A stretch of 64,000 bases of DNA. Source: Ascarosepion bandense. Its lineage: Eukaryota > Mollusca > Cephalopoda > Sepiida > Sepiidae. Below the pieces are notes generated by a model that saw only the letters and a list, made by a program, of their open reading frames with translations, did not search any database and was not told the origin of the DNA. A program made the translations under genes and the position numbers. Below are positions 61,585-64,000 of this stretch, in pieces. Within the stretch, counting starts at the first letter, position 1; the number at the start of each line of letters is the position of its first letter. The stretch is taken from assembly GCA_037127315.1 (NCBI GenBank), contig JBBBDQ010000348.1:124001-188000 (forward strand), read 5' to 3'.

Positions 61585-62805
61585 TTAGGACCTTGAATAA
61601 GTTCTTGCTGTTTTTCAACAGATGGCATTCTCAGAACTGTGTGCATGTAGTCTCAGATGGTAATGCATCTCTAAGTAAGTACTATAAGCAAACTTGAAAT
61701 TCAGTGTATGTCATTTTGCCAAAGTCTAAACAACTTTGTTTTTCAAAGCATCAAATATGTTGGATTTTATGCCAAGAAAGTGTATTTGCAAGGAATTTTA
61801 CTGCACTATTTTATTTAAAAGAAATCTGCAGCTAAAGTATGCAGAATTCTTGTTGAGTTTTACAGCAACCATACTCCATTGAAAACAGCATGAAGAAATT
61901 GGTTTAGGGGTTTCAAAAGAATATTTTTGATGTTGAAGATAAATAACAATCTGATGCCCCCCAAAAGTTTGAAAATGAAGCATTAGAGGCATTACTTCAT
62001 GAAGATACAGGTCAGGCACAAACTGTACTTGCAGAATCATTAGGAGTCACAGAACAGGTTCAAAATGTATTAGGAACGATTCAGTAGCAAGGACATTGGG
62101 TGCCATATGAATTGAAGCCGAGAGACATCAAATGGCATCTTGTCATGGGTGAACAGCAGCTTTTTTGCATTCTATTATGACCAGCAGTGAAAAGGGATAC
62201 ACTACAATGATCTTAAATGTAGAAGGTCATGGGGTAAGCCTGGCCATGCATCAACATTGGTGACAAATATTTATGGTTAGAAGCTTCTGCTCTTCATCTG
62301 GTAGATCAGCTGGGCGTAGTTTTTTATGAGGTGCTCTAACTAACTGAAACCATCACAGAAGATTGCTGTTAGCTACAGCTGATGTATTTGAGCTAAACAT
62401 TGAAGAAAAAACAGCTGCTATACAAGCAGAGACACAACAAAGTGATTTTGCAATATGACAACGCTCAACCACATGTTGAAAAAGCCTACTTGGAAAGACT
62501 TAAATGGGAACTCCTACTCTAACTATCTTATTCACCAGTTATTGTTCCATCTAATTATCACTTGTCCTAATCAAGGACACACAGCCTGGCTGAGCAGCAC
62601 TTTCATTCTTATGCCAAAAAATGGGTCAACTCATCGCTAACCTCAAATGTTGTTTCTTCTGATGTGGAATTCAAATACTGCCAGAAAGATGGGAAAAATA
62701 ATGGCTAGCAAGGGACAATACTTTCAGTGACATGTTTCTTACTAACTTTTATAAATAAAGCATTTCTTTTCATGAAAATCAGCAAGAACTTATTCAATGT
62801 CCTAA
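61585..62805 (+). mobile_element. Mariner transposon (family 2), both ends kept
   Basis: Ends: TTAGGACCTTGAATAAGTTC at 61585-61604, running on to CTTGCTG, and its inverted partner ending AACTTATTCAATGTCCTAA at 62805, with TA on each outer side (61583-61584 and 62806-62807). Length 1221 bp, right for a mariner. The transposase frame inside is ruined: only short pieces such as PERWEK-like, LCQKMGQLIANLK and LRDIKWHLVMGEQQLF remain, in several frames. Opposite in direction to the copy at 57747-59554. Confidence 0.82.
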
Positions 62806-62924
62806 TAGAAAATGCTTTAAATATTCCCCAAGGAAAGAAACAGACTGGCATTAGTGTTTTCCTTTTACACTTTCCTTTATATGTGTTGTATTTACAGACA
62901 TATCTTATTTAAATTTGAATTTTA

Positions 62925-62947
62925 GCACACACACACACACACACACA
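62925..62947. repeat. (CA)n run
   Basis: About eleven CA units. Confidence 0.9.
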
Positions 62948-62949
62948 TT

Positions 62950-63910
62950 TGCTTTATCTGCTTTTATATTTCTCAAATATGAGTTTGTTTTTTCCATGGT
63001 GTACTCCTTGCCTACATTAACAGTGATTGAAGTTACTTCCAATAATGACTTGATCTGTTATACTTATTAGGTGACGGTGGAGATCACAGTGGAACTGATG
63101 CTTTTCTACTGGGTTCAAACTCTGACACATCATATACTTTTGTTTTTGTATGACAGACTGATGTAAAAGATATCTGCAAATTGAGAGTGATTCTCAATCT
63201 CATATGTCAAATTGATCACCACCTCATCTATTGCAGACTCAGCTTATGGAAAGCAAAACTAAGGTGGATTAGTGTGACAAAAAATACTGTCCAAACAAGT
63301 AACCTTCAAAATAAAAACACTAGAAAGTTGGAGTTCTGATTGGGTGTTTATTTTTTTATGCTTTCTATGATCACATGACATTTATTTCCAAGATCAAGAT
63401 AACTATTCATGAAAATAATGCGATTAGTTCGATGTAAACAAAAAAAAACATTCTATCTACTGTCAAAGAGAACCACATATCAAATAAACTTCTCCACTCT
63501 GTACGGAATGAATAGTGGACAAACCTTTCTAAGTCAACTCAAATTTCTATTAATGTCAATAAACTTTTTTATTAGTACTATACAGCCCTGACCACCAGCA
63601 CCAAAACCCACTAAACATTGTTGATAGCTCACCAACAGAAATTCCATCATAAATTGCTGGTCTCTTCACTTCCATAGCAAATACAGAATACAGGAGTATG
63701 AAATTAACTGCATCTAACAACAACCAATCTGACTGAAGCTAGATGAGGTGCCAACACCACAATAAATAATGGAATCAATCAAGCTCCATAGCTTCAGACA
63801 TTTAAAAACATGACAGCCTTACTCTTCATAAAAGGCTTTCTTTACAACATGAATTTAAATGTGCTACTAATGATATCTGAGTCCCAACATTTTACTGTTG
63901 AATTAGCTAA
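62950..63910. other. Unassigned sequence, nothing recognised
   Basis: Slightly less AT-rich than the neighbours toward 63600-63800, but no protein or RNA feature is identified. Confidence 0.45.
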
Positions 63911-63914
63911 ATGA

Positions 63915-64000
63915 TTCTGCCACAGTTTCTTTCCTTGTACATCCCACTGTGGAACCCCCTTCCCTGATAATTACAATCTTTGAAATTTTAAATGCGGTAT
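63915..64000 (+). pseudogene. LINE 3' fragment cut by the window edge
   Basis: CCACAGTTTCTTTCCTTG, CCCACTGTGGAACCCCC and ATAATTACAATCTTTGAAATT correspond to the non-coding 3' region of the LINE at 22420-22510 and 58610-58700. The rest lies outside the window. Confidence 0.55.

Noticed and set aside
1..64000. CRISPR arrays, bacterial operons, ribosome binding sites
   Set aside because: The spliced exons, LINEs, SINEs and microsatellites show a eukaryotic nuclear genome; no such structures are present.
55067..64000. Search for the upstream Kv4 exon encoding the S6-proximal IYHQNQRADK stretch
   Set aside because: No matching reverse-strand sequence was found; that exon most likely lies beyond the window.

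Overview
The window is eukaryotic, very AT-rich (estimated by eye at about 70-75% A+T) and almost entirely non-coding. The coding content that is clearly host sequence is four short exons on the minus strand. They belong to one gene, a Shal/Kv4 (KCND-type) voltage-gated potassium channel, and cover part of its cytoplasmic C-terminus. The kinds of mobile elements (tRNA-type SINEs with a shared tail, Penelope, mariner/Tc1, Ty3/gypsy and Ty1/copia fragments, several LINE lineages), the long introns and the microsatellites fit a mollusc, most likely a cephalopod such as an octopus. The species is an inference, not something the sequence proves.

Channel gene (minus strand, 5' to 3' from high to low coordinates): exon A at 54884-55066 encodes the conserved post-S6 segment ending HHHLLTCLEKTT. 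Exons B (43213-43329) and C (24156-24278) are two phase-0 cassettes that resemble each other. Exon D (12328-12486) begins DREF, which in known Kv4 proteins directly follows the CLEKTT motif. All four begin and end on codon boundaries and have GT/AG borders, so A-D, A-B-D, A-C-D or A-B-C-D would all stay in frame. B and C fall at the junction where vertebrate KCND3 has its optional 19-residue insert. The channel core exons lie beyond 64000. A strong donor after exon D implies at least one more exon below 12328, which I could not find.

Repeat layout from low to high coordinates: a SINE with a tail (1.76-2.04 kb); a Tc1-type transposon (14.8-15.9 kb) carrying a 5S-rRNA-headed SINE with target-site duplication; an inverted Penelope pair (16.5-18.4 kb); a mariner (19.1-20.2 kb) followed by a LINE (20.7-22.7 kb); a SINE (24.8-25.1 kb); a short foldback plus long AC microsatellite and a Tc1-type fragment (27.9-28.5 kb); a solo LTR with 5-bp duplication (29.3-29.6 kb); a SINE (29.7-29.9 kb); a second LINE type (30.7-31.4 kb); a SINE (34.9-35.2 kb); a Tc1-type transposon (35.8-36.9 kb); a degraded mariner (37.9-38.8 kb); a third LINE type (39.8-40.6 kb); a LINE 3' part (45.1-45.9 kb) next to a mariner part (46.0-46.7 kb); a ruined gypsy element with one LTR (48.8-51.2 kb); a LINE (51.8-52.7 kb); a copia fragment (52.9-54.1 kb); a mariner split by a LINE insertion (57.7-59.6 kb); a second mariner of the same family with both inverted ends (61.6-62.8 kb); and a last LINE fragment cut by the window edge. 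The elements between 12.3 and 55 kb lie inside introns of the channel gene. Several form inverted pairs in its pre-mRNA, which matters if the host is a cephalopod with heavy A-to-I editing.
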